Part shown: piece after piece, positions 1 to 11,519 of the stretch
How the letters are laid out: every line of letters begins with the position of its first letter
Numbering within the stretch: position 1 is the first letter of the stretch
The notes under the pieces: model-generated
The model's input: only the letters and a program-made list of their open reading frames with translations
What the model was told of the DNA's origin: nothing
Databases searched by the model: none
Made by a program: the position numbers and the translations under genes
Assembly: GCA_032622095.1 (NCBI GenBank)
Contig: CP136065.1
Location: 27,043,141 to 27,107,140, forward strand
Origin: Siphonodentalium dalli
Lineage: Eukaryota; Mollusca; Scaphopoda; Gadilida; Siphonodentaliidae
Direction of reading: 5' to 3'
Length of the DNA: 64,000 nucleotides

Positions 1-211
1 AATGGATTATCCCATTCAGTTATAAAAGTATACATTGGAAGTGTCTATTATTCATCTGGAGGGGTGGTTAGCAAAAATAAGCAGACAACAGATAATAAAA
101 GTGCAGAAGGTGTCCTTATTTATTGGAGGGAATGTTCAGATAACAAGTTCAACAAATGACCTATGGTCGTTGAACTATTTGTCAGTGAATATTTAGTATA
201 GAAAGGGTTAA
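1..211. mobile_element. piggyBac-like MITE fragment (PB3 family), cut by window edge
   Basis: It ends GAAAGGGTTAA at 211 with the TTAA typical of piggyBac targets. Its interior matches, in reverse complement, parts of the copies at 6.3-7.05 kb and 21.9-22.3 kb (the 'CTGCACTTTTATT', 'GTCTGCTTAT' and 'CCAGATGAA' blocks). The arm near 110-210 is rearranged compared with the others. Confidence 0.5.
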
Positions 212-455
212 AATGAATATTCTTGTTCAAGGACTAGGAGCTGCGATTAAAATCTTAAGTGGAGCATCCACTGCACATGCTCACGACAATTCGCAGCCAT
301 ATCGCAGCAATCAAGCAATGTTTAATTTTTACCAGGAAAATTGTGGCGTGACCTTGGCAATGCATGCGATCGTAGCTGTCACATTACCATGGTCGCACTG
401 GTCTCACAATTTACATGTGATCGATCACTTAGTTAAAATTGCAGCTGCAGACATC

Positions 456-699
456 GCATATATGTTGTTTGTATCTTTGCACACTCAACAGTATGAGACT
501 ATGAGTATCCAATAGCCATCCATATGGATATTTTTGTAAAAGTAATCAAAAAGTAATCAAAATGTAATCATGATTACAGGTACATTTGAAAGTAATCGAT
601 TATGATTACGATTACTTGTAATCAAGAAATGTCATGATTACTGATTACAGACGATTACTCCAAATTTTTTAATTGATTACTTTGATTACCCCAACCCTG
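456..699. mobile_element. hAT-2 fragment (right end)
   Basis: Near-identical to the right end of the full element ending at 42696. It starts at GTTTGTATC..GCACACTC, runs through many GTAATC/GATTAC repeats and ends in ACCCCAACCCTG. The left part is missing or diverged (212-455 holds a 100-codon open frame I do not recognise). Confidence 0.65.
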
Positions 700-743
700 A
701 TGTACTGAGATGTATAGTATTCTGACTCAAAAGACCTTAGACC

Positions 744-1454
744 CAGGCCTGAGAATAAGGTGCCTGTCATTTGCAGAATGAGGTCCCCAGAGGGTGAATA
801 TAGTGACGCTATCCCGCTTAGCGGGCTAGCATCACAAAATTCACCCTCTGGGGACCTCATTCTGCTTATGGCTTATTTTCTTTGGAAAGTTTCTTTATTA
901 TCAAATTTCTATAGAAACTTCTTCACTTAGATTCTTTTTCTTTCTCTATATCCCCACATTGCATAATCGAGATTCCCAATGAGTGTACATCACAATATTC
1001 ACCATTTGGGAACTTCAATCTGAGTCTAGGTCTCCCATAGCAGATGAGGCCATGCAGAATGAGGTCCCAGAGGGTGAATTTGGTGATGCTAGCCCACTAT
1101 GCGGGATAACATCACTAAATTCACCCTCTGGGGACCTCATTCTGCTTATGGCTTATTTTCTTTGGAAAGTTTCTTTATTATCAAATTTCTATAGAAACTT
1201 CTTCACTTAGATTCTTTTTCTTTCTCTATATCCCCACATTGCATAATCAAGATTCCCAATGAGTGTACATCACAATATTCACCATTTGGGAACTTCAATC
1301 TGAGTCTAGGTCTCCCATAGCAGATGAGGCCATGCTGAATGAGGTCCCAGAGGGTGAATTTGGTGATGCTAGCCCACTATGCGGGATAGTGTCACTAAAT
1401 TCACCCTCTGCAGACCTCATTCTGCAAATGATAGGCACACTAAACTCAGGCTTG
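744..1454. mobile_element. hAT-1 element with internally duplicated core
   Basis: The inverted ends CAGGCCTGAG and CTCAGGCTTG are flanked by CTTAGACC (736-743) and ATTAGACC (1455-1462), an 8-bp target duplication with one mismatch. Three palindromes of about 92 bp lie at 773-865, 1054-1145 and 1334-1425. They are joined by two copies of a core, giving an almost exact 280-bp direct repeat (861-1140 and 1141-1420). It ends 30 nt before an HGS acceptor. Confidence 0.75.
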
Positions 1455-1484
1455 ATTAGACCTAAATTATTTTTGTTCTCACAG

Positions 1485-1622
1485 GAATATTTAGAGATGC
1501 AGAGGCAATTAGCTCTACAGAGGCTTCAAGACCAGGAGCGAGAAATGTTGATGAGAATGGAACAACAAAAGCAAATGACTCAGATAAGACAAATGCAACA
1601 GTATGGATATCCACAACAACAG
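1485..1622 (+). CDS. HGS: HGS exon: end of coiled coil
   Basis: The acceptor TTCTCACAG precedes 1485 and the donor GTGCGT begins at 1623. The exon is 46 codons, phase 0 at both ends. An open frame runs into it from the hAT-1 element upstream, so an ORF finder would fuse transposon sequence to it; the family alignment starts at EYLEMQ. Confidence 0.92.
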
Positions 1623-4600
1623 GTGCGTCTATAGTCCCTGGTAGGCATGAACTTCAGAAGTCATCTTCATATAATCACACACTCTCTGCATTCACACAAT
1701 TAGCTTCCTTAAGAATCAGTACAAATCGCGATAAGGTTACACGAATGTTTCCGATGTTCATCAGGCATTAACTGAAGTTGACCACTTCATAGAGAGCTAT
1801 GAGCACATACATCACTCCAAGCCAACCGTGTACATGCATTCGGTGCATGGTGTCTACTTCACAAAAGTCATGAACAACTACATCACTCCAAGCCGACTGT
1901 GTGCACTCGGTGCATGGTGTCCACTTCACAAAAAACAATGAACCACCTATGTCACTTCATACCGTATGTGGTTATTGGGAGACTGTGTTGGAATTTGAAC
2001 AATAAAATATTATGTTACTTGCAATTGTGTTGTACGTTTGAAAAGTTGTTCAAATTATTTAATGTTCTATTAAAATGTACTGGTATTTGATTATAATAAA
2101 TGACTTGCAGATCGATTGGGGTCATCGGTTTGACTGGCAGAGTAATTAAACAAAGTTTAATCTGCTTCAGGATTCACACACTTTGTTTAAGTACTCTGCC
2201 GGTCAAAATCCTTTCTTATATGTTTAAAATACCTACACCACAAATAAGAGGTGGCAGCAAGACAGCCTGGGATTGCTATTTTTAAAGGTACTCAATCCGA
2301 ACAGACGCTCCTAAATTACTATTTCTTTGACTTCGGGGTTAAAAAAAATATTTGATTTGAGTTGATGAACCCACCCATATCATCATAGCTCAGAGTGATC
2401 AGATATCGAATTTTGAAGTTTGTTATTTCTTGAGATGTTTAATAATATGTGGCCCAGAAACACATGGTCAGACAGAGGGTCTCGGACAAAATTCCAGATG
2501 AAGAGGGATAACTCTAAAATCAAGTGGTAATACAGTCAAATTTTTTGATACTTTAGTGATAATACGGCCATATTTTGTTGAACAAAATGTGGATAAATAA
2601 GTTTTTCATGAGTTTTTGGGAAATTTGATACCATAGTTGACAGTGGTTAGCATTATTTTGTTGCAATAAATCGATTCTGATAGCTAAAGCGTATTTTGAA
2701 GAAATGTTGTTGTTGTATCTTGATAGTGTGGGGACCATCTGTACCTTTAAGCTATTTAGAAACCACTTTTTTTACATAATTAGAATGTATCTCTCATACA
2801 TGAACAGTTTTGTTGCTATTGTACTATATCATACATTGGTTATAAAAAAATAATGATTTTTTTCCTTCCAATTGATAGTTTGAAATTGAGATTTTGTGAA
2901 AATTCACAAATGACTCCTTAAAGAATTTTAGAGCACTTTGTTGGATTTTACTTTCAAAATTGTTATTTATTGTCTATATGTCACCTCAAGCAATATAATC
3001 ATTAATTTATTATATATTAAATTGTGTGTACTATTCATATGTATTGTAAATAAAATTATCCTAGTAGATAACATATTGGTGCACTTTCTTTCACACCACA
3101 TTTCACTTACAATTTCAGGGTTATCCTCAGGGAATGGCACCTCCCACACAAATTCAGCAAGGCATGCCACCAGGTCCACAAAATTATCCTCCAGTTTCTA
3201 CCGATGGATCACCAGTTCATCAGATACAACCTGTGGGAAATTATGGTCCTCCTGGAGTTCCATATGTAGGAGCTGCTGTTCCTCACCCGGCTACTGTCGG
3301 TAGCTCTAACCCAATGTATGGTCAGCCGCCAGTACAAGCGGGCATCGGACAGCAGTCTGGTAATCAGTATCAGCCCATGCCGCCTCCCGGGGCTCCAGCT
3401 GCATCGATGCCAGGCGGGTACACAGCTCCGCCAGTGACGACGAACCCACAACTCAACACTGGTTACCCACAGCAACCACCAGAGGGATTCACTGGCCAGG
3501 CCCCTTCTCAACAGAATATGGCACCAGTGCCGCCGCAACAAAACATTGCTGGACAGCCACCAAATGTGACTCCAGGACAGATGCCATCTCAAAGTTATGG
3601 CTCAATGCCACCTAATGTGGATTACCAGTCATTTAACATGCAAGGTAAAAAATAGTAACATCAATTAGGATTTGTACTGTAAACACCTATGAGACAATGC
3701 ACCTGTGTCACAACAAGGTGCTTGATTCAATTTCTGGACAGCACAATTCTGTGATGAAGAGTATATTTTCACAATCAACCACAGCAGAATAGTTTTTCAA
3801 TAATAATTTATTTTTTTTCTCATTTGACATCTTGCAATCAGGTTTCCACTAGGGATCAAGGAATGGGGCCGGGTTCTGCTAAGGGGAAAATCCAGTAAAT
3901 AATTTCTATGTAGGAAGACCGATTTATCTACATGTACTTTCGCCATATAGGTCTATAAATTATAAACTAGAAGTGTAAGATATTGTAATTGGCAGATCAT
4001 TTTACCTGCATATATTTTCTACCAAATTTGTGAAGCTATCAAACCCTCAAACTTCAAAAGCAATAGAAATTTATTGTGATCTTAAAAAATACAATGGAGT
4101 CCATAAATAAATAATCTGCAGAACGCTGTATGACACTATGTACCCATTCAAATGATCAGAATTTATTTACGGATGCGTAACAACTGGAAATTTCGGAATA
4201 TGCCGTCACAAAAACAGTGAATAATGTCTTAATTTTAACACACCGGTAACCCACCCTGATATCTAATTTAAACCTAAATTATGGTAGGACCTGTGCTAAA
4301 AAATATAAAGTGGACTGAATTTTGCGACATAAAACATAAAGACAATTGCCAAGTACAATTAAACTGACTGACGATTTTTCGTAACCGAACTGCAACGTAA
4401 CCCTAATTATGTAGCCTTTTTGGGATTTACTTAAACCAACTTCATTTCTTTGTATTCACTTTCAATATTGTTGGAATGCTAATTTTGAACATGCGAGCAT
4501 GTAACCTGTGCCACTAAAACTGCTTGAGTCACTTAGGCAAAAAAAGTCAGTCAAATTTGCTAAAGACCGCAAAGATGACAATTAATGAAGAATAACAGTA

Positions 4601-5316
4601 TTTTGTTTTAATGTCATCAACGTGTTCTAACACAAACCTGAGTTTAGTGTGCCTGCCATTTGCAGAATGAGGTCCCCAGAGGGTGAATTTAGCATCACCA
4701 AATTCACCCTCTTGGGACCTCATTCTGCATGGCCTCATCTGCTATGGGAGACATAGACTCAGATTTGAAGTTCCCAAATGGTGAATATTGTGATGTACAC
4801 CCATTGGGAACCTGGATTATGCAATATGTCGTCTGCCAATTGGGGATATAGAGGAACTAAACTAAAAAAAATAGAATCTATGTGAAGAAGATGAAAACTA
4901 AGCAGAATGAGGCCCCCAGAGGGTAAATTTAGTGATGCTAGCCTGCTATTCGGGATAGCCTCACTAAATTCACTCTCTGGTGACCTCATTCTGCAAGTGA
5001 CAGAGGCTTGTTCTAACAGCATGAGTGCAAATTCAGCAGGACCCAAATCTGTTATGTGTGGTGATCAGTCTTATGCTAGTGAATATTTAAATGATGAATT
5101 TGTTTGTTTATAGGTATGCAGAATGCACTGCCACAGAATACGCAGATGGTATACAACCAGGCACAGATTCCTCCTCAGCAATATATCGGCACGCCCCAGC
5201 CGCCACCCCCACAGGGACAGTACCAGCAGGGCGCTGTACCTCCTAATCAGATGTTGCCTCCACAGCAACAACAACAGCGGCCGCAGTCAGATGCTCAGTT
5301 AATCTCATTCGACTGA
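1485..5316 (+). CDS. HGS: HGS/Hrs (ESCRT-0 subunit), C-terminal three exons, partial
   Basis: Spliced from 1485-1622, 3119-3644 and 5114-5316; 867 nt encode 288 residues and the stop. Seen: the first exon begins EYLEMQRQLALQRLQ and is rich in Q, E, R and M, as at the end of the Hrs coiled coil; the next is Pro/Gln/Gly-rich low complexity; the protein ends QLISFD, the C-terminal clathrin-box of Hrs. Junction phases are 0 and 1 and fit exactly. Known of the family: Hrs binds ubiquitinated cargo and PI3P on early endosomes, pairs with STAM and recruits clathrin and ESCRT-I. The VHS, FYVE and UIM domains lie upstream, outside the window. Introns are loaded with hAT-1 elements. The coiled-coil start and the exact terminal motif leave little doubt. 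Confidence 0.94.
1805..1940. repeat. Two-copy tandem repeat, about 72 bp
   Basis: The block CATCACTCCAAGCC..CGGTGCATGGTGT..ACTTCACAAAA occurs at about 1810 and again at about 1882 with a few differences. It lies in the HGS intron 1623-3118. Confidence 0.6.
2130..2207. repeat. Imperfect hairpin in HGS intron
   Basis: TTGACTGGCAGAGTAATTAA..CAAAG is followed by its near reverse complement CTTTGTTTAAGTACTCTGCCGGTCAA. It looks like a small MITE remnant. Confidence 0.45.
2282..2750. mobile_element. Short-ended DNA element (TTAAAGGTAC family)
   Basis: It begins TTAAAGGTACTCAATCCGA and ends GTACCTTTAA. Related sequence brackets 41334-43624, where the left end and the right half (TGATCACTCTGAGC..GGGTGGGTTC) reappear around other insertions. 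No coding sequence seen. Confidence 0.5.
3119..3644 (+). CDS. HGS: HGS exon: Pro/Gln-rich region
   Basis: The acceptor ACAATTTCAG precedes 3119 and the donor GTAAAA begins at 3645. The exon starts GYPQGMAPPTQ in frame with the previous exon and ends in phase 1 after NMQ. It is low-complexity Pro, Gln, Gly, Tyr and Met sequence, as in the Hrs C-terminal half. Reading on past the donor meets a stop within a few codons. Confidence 0.92.
4633..5010. mobile_element. hAT-1 element, complete with 8-bp target duplication
   Basis: The ends CAAACCTGAG and CAGAGGCTTG are flanked by exact TTCTAACA direct repeats (4625-4632, 5011-5018). The left hairpin is shortened and the right hairpin (4901-4996) complete, with the usual core between them. 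It lies in the last HGS intron. Confidence 0.8.
5114..5316 (+). CDS. HGS: HGS last coding exon with clathrin box
   Basis: The acceptor TTTGTTTATAG precedes 5114. The first two bases complete a Gly codon, then MQNALPQ follows. A polyQ run precedes the terminal SDAQLISFD and TGA at 5314-5316. The 3' UTR follows; the only poly(A)-like hexamer I noticed is ATTAAA at 5572, which is uncertain. Confidence 0.93.
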
Positions 5317-5489
5317 GTTTCACAAAGATTGTAACATTTATTAATATATCTTCGCTTATAATTGTCAGCTGTTGGTATACTTATAAAATGTTAATTGTAT
5401 TTGAACCGCTTCACGTGATTGTGGATTCAATGTTGTTTGTCTTCATTATGTGGAACATAGAGATGGTGTCTCTCTTTCTCATCTGTTTA

Positions 5490-5545
5490 CAGCAATGCCC
5501 TAAATAATCAACTCCTTAACCACAGCAGAATTATGGTTAATTTTT
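5490..5545. mobile_element. pogo/mariner-like MITE fragment
   Basis: TA followed by CAGCAATGCCCTAAATAATC and the ACTCCTTAACCACAG block, the same end as the complete palindrome at 10466. Only one arm is present. It lies in the HGS 3' UTR or just beyond. Confidence 0.55.
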
Positions 5546-6009
5546 TGTGCATTCTGTTGTTATTAAATTGTGGTTACTGCTATTTTGAGGGTCCTGTAAA
5601 TGCTAACATTTGGTCAGTGATGGGACCCTTTTCACATATGTATATGCCATTGGATAGGTGTATATGACGCAGAGTATGCAGTTATCCTGTTCACTAACCA
5701 GGTAATGTCAATGGCAAAATTAGTTCACTTGACAAAACTCTTGGTAACTAATTTGTCACAGTTTTGATTCCTTTAAGACATGGCGTAGTGGCAGATATCT
5801 TGCCGAGTCACGTTGTGAATATCAGCTCAAAACTTGGAACAAGAGGTTGCACCACTGGTGCTGGTATACCCCCATGGTGAAAATTTAAATATGGGCAGGT
5901 CAGAAACCAAATTGTGAAAACAAAATTGATGAACGAACAAATTACTTGACAATTCTAACAAACGACAGGACGGAAATCCGACATTTTCAGATAAAGAAAG
6001 AGGGATAAC

Positions 6010-6265
6010 TCTTGAATGGTAAATGTGAACAATGTCAATGAACCATCTTTTGAAAGATCTCATGATGCCAACCTGCATACCAAATTTCATCGAGATCCGA
6101 TAAGTTCATAACCCATGGTTGAGATGTATGAGCAGACCGACAGAAATCCAACATTTTCAGAGGGATATTACTCTTGAACGGAAAATGTGAACAACATCAA
6201 TGAACCCTCTTTTGAAAGCCCTCCTGAAGCCAAACCTGCATACCAAATTTCATTGAGATCCGATA
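6010..6265. repeat. Tandem copies of a roughly 161-bp repeat
   Basis: Units starting ACTCTTGAA(T/C)GG..AAATGTGAACAA and ending CATACCAAATTTCAT(C/T)GAGATCCGAT recur near 6012 and 6173. This is a phrase common to several repeats in the window. 5320-6010 otherwise shows nothing I recognise. Confidence 0.45.
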
Positions 6266-6386
6266 TATAGTTGTTAACCCTTTCTTTACTAAACACTCAT
6301 TGACGAGTAGTTCCCATAGGAAATGTTCAGATAATAAGTTCAACAAACAGGCTACTTCTGCACTTTTATTAACTACCATCTGCTTA

Positions 6387-7000
6387 TTATACCCCCACTT
6401 TCGAAGAAAATGGGGGGTATACTGGATTGACTGCGTCAGTCTGTCACACTTTCTCCCGTGTGTGTCCGTCCGTCGACTGCATCCGTCCGTCACACTTTCT
6501 CCCTCCGTGTGTCCATCCGTCCGTCCAACCTCACAACTCGAACAACTATGAACCAATTTCAATAATTTTTTGTATGCAATCTCCTTAGGACCGCCTCTCC
6601 ACATGATGCTAATTGCGGTGCGGTCCGACTTTCTTTTTTGAAGTTACGCCTTACTTTTCGACTTATTTTGACTTAGAAACTTCTGTCCGACTTAATAACT
6701 TTAACAAATATGAACCGATTTAAATAATTTTTGGTATACATGCTTCTCACAACACCCTCTCTACATGATGCGGCTCAGGGTTGGCTCGGACTGTTTTTCC
6801 TAACATTACACTTCATTTTCCACTTATTTTGACTTAGAAAATTTTGGAATTTTAATATTTTTTTCTATACAAGCTTCTTGCGACACCATATCGATATTAT
6901 TAATCCAAATTTGTCTTTAAAGTTAAAAATCTTTTTTGTTGGGTTTACGGATAATGCGGGTTGAATTTGCCACGGTGGGGGTATGCTAGCACACGAGTGC
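6387..7000. mobile_element. 'TATACCCCCAC' repeat nested in PB3
   Basis: It begins TATACCCCCACTTTCGAAG and ends near GGTGGGGGTATGCTAGCAC, so its ends are roughly inverted. It contains GTCCGTCCGTC runs and phrases such as 'AACTATGAACCAATTT'. The flanking PB3 sequence joins cleanly by comparison with 60-105 in reverse complement. A relative spans about 39210-39715. Confidence 0.5.
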
Positions 7001-7069
7001 ACACCCCTCCAGATGAACAACAGACCATTCCAATGTATACTTTTATAACTGAGTAGGAGAATCCATTTA

Positions 7070-10000
7070 TAGTCCAGTGCATTTATGGTTTCACCTCAAA
7101 ATAATTGCAACACAAAGTTTCTCAGTGGGAATAAGTACTTTAACCCATCACAAATAATATACTAAAAATCAACAAGAATCAAGAAATGCGAAATTGATGA
7201 ATTTTGTGAAATAAATTTGTCAAAATTTGGTAAAATACTCATTTTATAGCTTTTTAAGGATGTTTATAAACAACTTCCTTTCACATGTCCTTCCATTTAT
7301 ATATCCATTTTGTAGAGTGCACAACCCTGATTACAGAACAGAAAACCTTTCCTAGATACGTTCAGTAATTTTTTTAGTTATGTGCCTCCAAAATTTGGAG
7401 TTTGTCTAATTTCGGAGGCTCAATTTCTCAAAATTGGTTAAAATCCATTTTTTATGGTCTTGTATTTTAAAAAATAAAGTAAAATGAAGGGATTCCTTGT
7501 TGTTTTCGTCATTTCCTCTCAAGGTTGTGCACAAAATATCATTTATTTATGCATCTATGATTGAGAGGACAAAAATATTCTTAAACAAAATGTGTGTTCC
7601 ACCATTGTATGGACAGCCAAATTTGCCTGTGGTCCAGAACCGGCGTGATGAAATAGCATATTTGATGTCATACAAATCAATAATTATATATCCATATCCC
7701 CTGTCTTTCTAATAACCACTTAAGTATACATCGTTAAACACATTGTAAAGGAATTTCCCAAATCATGGTGTAGAAAATCAAATTATGGCCCTATTAATCT
7801 TTAGAATTGACTCATCTAAAAATGCCATTTTGGGGCGTTTTTTGTTCATTTTTAAAGGTTTTTATGTATAAATTGTAAAAACAATGTATGTTTAATGTAC
7901 AAAATCATTTGAACTTTCCTCCTGAGACACTTTAGTGTTGAAATAAATGCCTTATGTTGGATATGTCAATGAATGTCACTGAATTTCACTAATTTTTCTG
8001 GAAACTGATGCCAAATTTGAATATCTGAAAAATGGGGTAGGGGAAACCATATTGAAAAAATCTAGAAAATATGGACCTTGATGCATAAAACTTTAACATC
8101 ACCAGCTCCTTATTCTTTCATACAGAGTAAACTGCTTCCTGTTTTGATGTTCATATTTAGAGCTACGATCCTTTTTGTTGTAACTCAATGGCGAAATGGT
8201 GAATCATTATTTCGGGCTGGTTCTATATAACATGCTGATAAAAGTTCTAAATAAACATCTAATAATTATTAAAGTACTAAACTGTTTACCATGCAAGAAT
8301 AATCTGCACAAACTGCAATAAAACAAGCCTTTGTCTCCAATGACTAGAATATGGTGACAAGATCATAGCCTTTGTGATTTCACCTACCCCATTATCAACA
8401 TTCAAATTTGGAGTCAGTTTCTTGACAAATATGTGAAATCCAGTGACTGTTGATTGGCATAACCAATGTAATCCTATTTTTCCCAACACTAAGTGTTTTA
8501 GGAGGAACGTTCAAATGATTTTACACATTAAACACTAATTGTATTCGTTGTTGTTTACTATTTGTGCACAAAAAAAAACTTTAAAATGGACAAAAACACC
8601 AATAATAGTCCAAAATGGCATTTTTTGGAAAAGAGTCAATACAAAGGATTCATAGGGCCATAATTTGATTATGGCACATATGTGTTTAGCAATTCCAGCA
8701 CAGTGTATTTAACCTAGCATACGCAAGAGGTTATGAGAAATACAGGGCATATGGATATCAATTTATTGAGTTGTATGACCTCAAATATGGTATTTCATCA
8801 CAACAGTTCTGTGTCACAAGGCAAATTTGGCTAAGTCCATACAATGGAACACATATTTTGTTTAAGAATATTTTTGTCTTCTCGATCATAGATGCATAAA
8901 GAAATCATTTTTTTGTGCACAATATAGTGAGGCAACTAATATAACAGTAAGATATCCCTTCATTGTTCTCTAGTTTTTAAAATACTAGACCCTAAAATAT
9001 GGATTTTAGCTAATTCTTCAGAAATTGAGGCTCCGAAATTAGACAAACTCCCAATATTGGAGGCACATAACTCGAAAAATTCTCAACGTATCTGGAAAAT
9101 GTTTTCTGTTCTGTGATCAGGATTGTGTACTAAAAAAATGGATATATAAATGGAAGCACATGTTAAAAGAAGTTTTTTATAAACATCCTTAAAAAGCTAT
9201 AAAATTTTACCAAATTTTAATAAATTTATTTCACAAAATTGATCAATTTCGCCTTTCTTGATCCTTTTTGACTTTTAGTATGTTGTTTATAATTGGTTAA
9301 TAGACTACTGCAAAAGCAATAAGTGCACATGCCTTATCAGAAAATCAGAACGATCTATCCAGACTTGTTATTTTTTTCAAAATTCTATATTTTTTAAATG
9401 AATTTCTATATTTTTTTCTCTTTTTTCACTATTTTGACACAAGATATGGACAACTTAGTGTCATTGATACCAGAACCTGGCCCAAAATTGATGGAAAATC
9501 CCATATATAACTGACTGACAACAGTCCAAGTCCAACTATGTCTATGGCAATTTTCTAATGCATAAACATTAATGTGAAATTCCATTGTTCTCTGATTTCT
9601 TGCCATTTTGACATCTTTTCACCCTAAAATATTTTGATTATTTGCTTGTAGTAACGACATGAAAAAAACCCACAATTGTGGATATAACTATTTAACAATA
9701 ATTCCAAGCCCAGTTATGACAATTTTACGACTGCATCAAGAGTTATTGTAGACTTCCAGTTTTCACTGAATTTTGGCAAATTTTTCAACTTTTTGACCCA
9801 AATTTCGAAAATTTAATCAATATTTATAAAATAAAATGATACACAATCTTGGATACAACTGTACCACAGTTTATCATTATGAAAATATAACAATTGTATG
9901 TTTTCATCAAGAGTTATTAACAAAATAATTTAATCTCCATTTTTCACCAATTTTTCATCATTTTTGCCACTTTTTGCCTCAAAAAGGCCATTTCGCATGT

Positions 10001-10124
10001 TCAGATTTTTGTTGATTTTTAGCTGAGTATACTCTATGATGCTCCCAACCAAAATAAAACCAAATCTTTTGTGTTGCAATTATTTTGAGGTTCAGCCCTA
10101 TTTTCTCATAAATGCACTGGACTA
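7070..10124. mobile_element. 3-kb foldback DNA transposon with TTA duplication (Harbinger-like?)
   Basis: The ends TAGTCCAGTGCATTTATG and CATAAATGCACTGGACTA are inverted and flanked by TTA (7067-7069, 10125-10127). Long inverted arms follow: 7073-7990 pairs with blocks in 8470-9290 and 10020-10120 ('CCTCAAAATAATTGCAACAC', 'GTGCACAA.AT', 'GGAGGCACATAA' and others). No transposase is readable. The 3-bp TTA duplication points to PIF/Harbinger, but the family is uncertain. Confidence 0.6.
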
Positions 10125-10144
10125 TTAGTAAAGAAAGGGTATAT

Positions 10145-10461
10145 AAATATAATACTAAAAAAATATGTCATAAAAATTATGCTTTTCTTGGAATATGGAA
10201 GAGAGACCCATCTTTGACAGAGCGACTAGAAAATGGTTTGTTAAATTCTACCACCCGTTATTGCCACATATGGACAATAGGTTGTGTCTAGAAATAATTT
10301 GTTCAATTTCGCCGAGATAAATCGATTATGTTAATCTATCTAAAATTTTCTTTTTGTGCAATTAAATAATTTTTGTATATACTATATTATTTATTCAACC
10401 AGCAACTTTAGTACAGTTTAGAGTGGGCTAATAAGAATGTTACAACCTTGTTTATGTGTTA
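10145..10461. other. Intergenic, nothing recognised
   Basis: AT-rich sequence between two mobile elements; no gene or repeat identified. Confidence 0.4.
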
Positions 10462-10465
10462 TGTA

Positions 10466-10624
10466 CAGTAATGCCCTAAATAATTGACTCCTTAACCACA
10501 GGAGAATTATGGGTAACTTTTCATGATTTAGTTGGAAATATGACAGCCATATTTCCAACTAAATCATGAAAAGTTACCCATAATTCTCCTGTGGTTAAGG
10601 AGTCGATTATTTAGGGCATTACTG
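10466..10624. mobile_element. Palindromic pogo/mariner-like MITE, 159 bp
   Basis: A nearly perfect palindrome from CAGTAATGCCCTAAATAAT to ATTATTTAGGGCATTACTG, flanked by TA on each side. The centre is at about 10545 (AAATATGACAGCCATATTT). Same family as 19310-19684 and 63589-63801. Confidence 0.8.
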
Positions 10625-10861
10625 TAGTTGATAAATTCTTCTGCTAGTTTGTGAGAATGCTACCGTATTTAGTCTCATTCAGTTTCGATTTATAATTTGG
10701 TTCACTTAGTTCAGACCAAAACCTTTGAAAAAGCATGTGCACACTCTTTTATAAAAAAAAACATTTTGTGGCACTCGCCAACATGGCCAATAATTCCCTG
10801 ACAGTAAAAAGTTTATTGATTATTGATAAGATTCCGTGTGATTTATTGTGTCTCCAATCAA

Positions 10862-11235
10862 GTACATTTGCAGAATGAGGTCCCCAGAGGGTTAATTTAG
10901 TGACGCTATCCCGCATAGTGGGCTAGCATAACCAAATTCACCCTTTGGGGGACCTCATTCTGCTATGGGAGACATAGACTCAGATTGAAGTTCCCAAATG
11001 GTGAATATTGTAATGTACACCCATTAATAGGAACCTTGATTATGCAATGTGCCAATTTGAGGATATTGAGAAATAAACTAGAAAAGAAATGGAATCTATT
11101 TGAAAAAGTTTCTATAGAAATTTTATAATAAAGAAACTCTGCAAAGAAGATTAGGCCTTAGCAGAATGAGGTCCCCAGAGGGTGAATATAGTGATGCTAG
11201 CCTGCAATGCGACGGGTGCACTAAACTCAGACTTG
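10862..11235. mobile_element. hAT-1 copy, degraded
   Basis: Left hairpin at about 10869-10965, core with GGTGAATATTG..ACACCCATTA, then half a hairpin from 11161 and a terminal CTCAGACTTG at 11235. No target duplication is recognisable. Confidence 0.6.
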
Positions 11236-11519
11236 GTATCAGCTGGTAGACTTGCATTGCTATGATATGATTGCTATTTACATTGATGGAAGGATTGTTA
11301 TGTTTTGTGAAAATGAACGTCGGTAAAACTGAAGTGTTGAACTGACATTGGACTGTCGCGTGTTATAATCTGGTTGTTATGGATTTGTATGTTTTGAGAG
11401 ATTCTGATAGATCATATATATGGATTACTAAAGATAAATAAATATGTCATAAAGATAACTTTTTCTTCCTTCCACTTTTGATTTCAGTTTAGACAATGTA
11501 ATTGTTAGCATCATACAAA

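Larger units (their letters stand above)
6274..10144. mobile_element. PB3 piggyBac-like element carrying two nested insertions
   Basis: The left end is TTAACCCTTTCTTTACTAAA at 6274; the right end TTAGTAAAGAAAGGGT is at 10125-10140, its TTAA decayed to TATA. The uninterrupted relative at 21923-22274 shows that two blocks were inserted later: a 'TATACCCCCAC' element (about 6387-7000) and a foldback element (7070-10124). Confidence 0.6.

Noticed and set aside
213-515. 100-codon + strand open frame (MNILVQGLG...)
   Set aside because: Its 3' half overlaps the hAT-2 fragment and the rest shows no domain, splice context or similarity I recognise.
1263-1634. 123-codon frame as a single exon
   Set aside because: The first two thirds are hAT-1 hairpin and core; the real HGS exon begins at the acceptor before 1485.
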